In this document: positions 62,521 to 64,000 of the stretch, in pieces
Numbering within the stretch: position 1 is the first letter of the stretch
How the letters are laid out: every line of letters begins with the position of its first letter
Assembly (NCBI RefSeq): GCF_024347315.1
Contig: NZ_AP025460.1
Span: forward strand, 1,984,001-2,048,000
Source: Vibrio atlanticus
GTDB taxonomy: Bacteria; Pseudomonadota; Gammaproteobacteria; Enterobacterales; Vibrionaceae
Length of the DNA: 64,000 nt
Direction: 5' to 3'
Position numbers and translations under genes: made by a program
Notes under the pieces: model-generated
What the model was told of the DNA's origin: nothing
Database searches by the model: none
Seen by the model: the letters and a program-made list of their open reading frames with translations, nothing else

Positions 62521-63403
62521 GGGCGTGTTGATCTTTCGTGAGTGTTTTTTGAACAGCATGGTAAAGAGTTATAATTTGCTTCGCCAAAAGTAAAACCATA
62601 ACCAATACCATGCCAAGAACAATGCTAACTGATATTCGCTGGGAACTGCTACTCCAAGTTATGAAAAGTACAGGTCGTATTTACGATAAAACTGAACATC
62701 GAATGACATTTGAAGGAATACTTTATCGAATGAGAACAGGTATTCCTTGGCGAGATCTACCCTCTGAGTTCGGAGAGTGGAGTACCGTTTACAGACGATT
62801 TAATCTTTGGTCAAAGAAAGGGATTTTAGATAAACTTTTCAAAAGCTTATCTAGCATGGCTGATTTTGAATGGGTCTTTCTTGATGGCTCTATAGTTCGA
62901 GCGCATCAGCATAGTACAGGTGCAGCTACTGAAAGCTCAGAGCAAATAGGAAAAAGTCGCGGGGGCAACTCAACCAAAATTCACTTAGCCGTAGATAGTG
63001 GTGGTCTGCCGATTTGCTTTGATTTATCAGAAGGACAACGCCACGATATAGTGCATGCCGAAAGCTTAGTTGAACAACTCGATGAAGTTAATACTATCGT
63101 TTGTGATAAAGGATATGACAGCGAACCTTTCCGTACTTTTGTTAAGGAACGTGGCGGAGAAACGGTAATTGCTAAACGCAATTACGGACAAGATATAGAC
63201 AAAGACAGTATGGATTGGTGTCTATACAAGTATCGTCACTTGGTCGAAAATGCCTTTGGGAGAATTAAGCATTATCGAGCTATTTCAAGTAGATATGACA
63301 AGCTAGAAAGGAATTATGCCAGCATGTTATCGCTGGCATTCATGTTAATGTGGCTACCGATGTATTGTTGAACACAAAATGTACAGCAAAGATCAACACG
63401 CCC
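62521..63403 (+). mobile_element. IS5-family insertion sequence (883 bp)
   Basis: The ends are perfect 16-bp inverted repeats (GGGCGTGTTGATCTTT) with a 2-bp TA direct duplication (62519-62520 and 63404-63405). A single transposase gene fills it. The intact ends and reading frame suggest recent insertion. The termini resemble those of the IS427 group within IS5. Confidence 0.95.
62610..63371 (+). CDS. IS5-family DDE transposase
   Basis: A 253-aa protein with an N-terminal DUF4096-like region (LTDIRWELLLQVM...YRMRTGIPWRDLPSEFG) and DDE catalytic residues: Asp in VFLDGSIVRAHQH, Asp in IVCDKGYDS, Glu in HLVENAFGRIK. It is encoded in one continuous frame, whereas many IS427-group elements use two overlapping frames. 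Likely active. Confidence 0.95.
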   Translation: MPRTMLTDIRWELLLQVMKSTGRIYDKTEHRMTFEGILYRMRTGIPWRDLPSEFGEWSTVYRRFNLWSKKGILDKLFKSLSSMADFEWVFLDGSIVRAHQHSTGAATESSEQIGKSRGGNSTKIHLAVDSGGLPICFDLSEGQRHDIVHAESLVEQLDEVNTIVCDKGYDSEPFRTFVKERGGETVIAKRNYGQDIDKDSMDWCLYKYRHLVENAFGRIKHYRAISSRYDKLERNYASMLSLAFMLMWLPMYC

Positions 63404-64000
63404 TAATCACTTTGGCCGGGTGTGGCGGTGGAGGCTCATCGACTCCCGCTAAAAAGCCAGCAGTAAAACCAGCACAAAAGCCGACTGTATTTACCTCTAA
63501 ATGTTCGCAGCCGTTAGGTGGTGATAAAGCCTTAACTTTCACAGTAATTAAAACGGTAGCCAATGTCGAAGGTATCGCGTGTAGTGGTAGCCCGAAAGCA
63601 TTTGACGACATGATGAAAGCTCATCCGAATACAAAAACGCTGAACTTCATCGATATGGGTGGCTCTATGAATGATGACGCTAACATCAAACTGGCGTACC
63701 AAGTAAGAGCAAAAAAATTAAACACTTACATCAGTTCTGTGGGACATGTAGCATCAGGGGGCACTGACCTTTTCGCTGCGGGTGTGAAAAGAACCATTGA
63801 AACGGGTGCCCTATTAGGCGTTCACTCATGGGCGCAAGGGTCTTTGCAAGGGGCTTCGCTGCCTGTCGGCCATAGCCAACATAAACCCTACATTGATTAT
63901 TATAAAAAGATGGGGCTACCAGATCCGAGTGGCTTCTACTGGTTTACACTAAAAGCAGCACCAGCTAACGGTATGCATTATATGACCCCAGGTGAAGTAG

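Larger units (their letters stand above)
62488..64000 (+). pseudogene. Lipoprotein gene interrupted by an IS5-family element, runs off the window
   Basis: The first 11 codons (62488-62520) read MKKTFISTALL. After the insertion, and leaving out one copy of the TA duplication, the frame resumes at 63406 as ITLAGCGGGGSSTPAKK. The joined frame gives a typical signal peptide with lipobox LAGC and stays open to the window end. The mature part has GHVASGGTDLFAAGVKR and GALLGVHSWAQG, which suggests a periplasmic ClpP/crotonase-like fold (COG3904-like, moderate confidence). AAGGGA lies before the ATG. The gene is disrupted but an exact excision would restore it. Confidence 0.85.

Overview
The window looks like chromosomal DNA of a marine Vibrio, most likely of the Splendidus/Harveyi group. 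The reasons are an estimated mid-40s GC content (not computed), pheS-pheT, asnS, hrpA, tyrR, sdaC-sdaA, pabB and queD of gammaproteobacterial type, the order ycjX-ycjF-tyrR shared with Escherichia coli, an H-NOX gene paired with a hybrid histidine kinase, and a Vibrio-style dnaT. About 55 protein genes are supported. I found no tRNA, rRNA or CRISPR array.

Layout. (1) 1-6.3 kb is an accessory region. Three degenerate copies of one junction (an intrinsic terminator followed by the reverse-strand 3' end of an alpha/beta-hydrolase gene) at about 0.29, 1.06 and 2.27 kb bracket cargo modules: a 91-aa protein plus a 40-aa membrane peptide, an HNH endonuclease-like protein, and a tightly coupled reverse-strand operon encoding a UvrD-like helicase, a DarT-like ADP-ribosyltransferase and a DraG-like ADP-ribosylglycohydrolase. 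The last operon ends the region against the pheT terminator and is the best candidate here for an undescribed defence or toxin-antitoxin system. (2) 6.3-9.8 kb is pheT and pheS. (3) 10-17.1 kb holds a hemerythrin-GGDEF cyclase and a TetR-controlled set (RND/MMPL permease, LolA-fold protein, outer-membrane barrel) with four matching operator palindromes. (4) 17.2-19.4 kb has a minisatellite, dnaT overlapping a lambda-P-like gene, and a MITE-like palindrome. (5) 19.4-31.2 kb carries a small outer-membrane barrel, hrpA, a MipA/OmpV-like protein, a PhoD-like phosphatase, TerB, a DEDD exonuclease and a CHASE-GGDEF protein.

(6) 31.5-37.2 kb is a DUF2760 protein with two divergent Hsp70-family proteins. 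(7) 37.3-46.9 kb holds small hypotheticals, a RimJ-like acetyltransferase, tyrR, ycjF, ycjX, class I fumarase and pabB. (8) 47.1-50.2 kb has a barrel protein and the H-NOX/hybrid kinase pair for NO sensing. (9) 50.4-56.5 kb has nudL, sdaC-sdaA (with a terminator directly in front of sdaA), a tyrP-like permease preceded by a Phe/Tyr-rich short ORF, and queD. (10) 56.7-62.2 kb has a chemoreceptor with a CxxCH haem motif, a SulP transporter and asnS. (11) At the right edge an 883-bp IS5-family element cuts a lipoprotein gene that runs off the window.

A recurring feature is a short tandem or direct repeat just after a stop codon. In five cases (terB, mipA-like, queD, sulP and the lambda-P-like gene) it lies between the stop codon and an intrinsic terminator; ycjF has a related direct repeat of its last codons.
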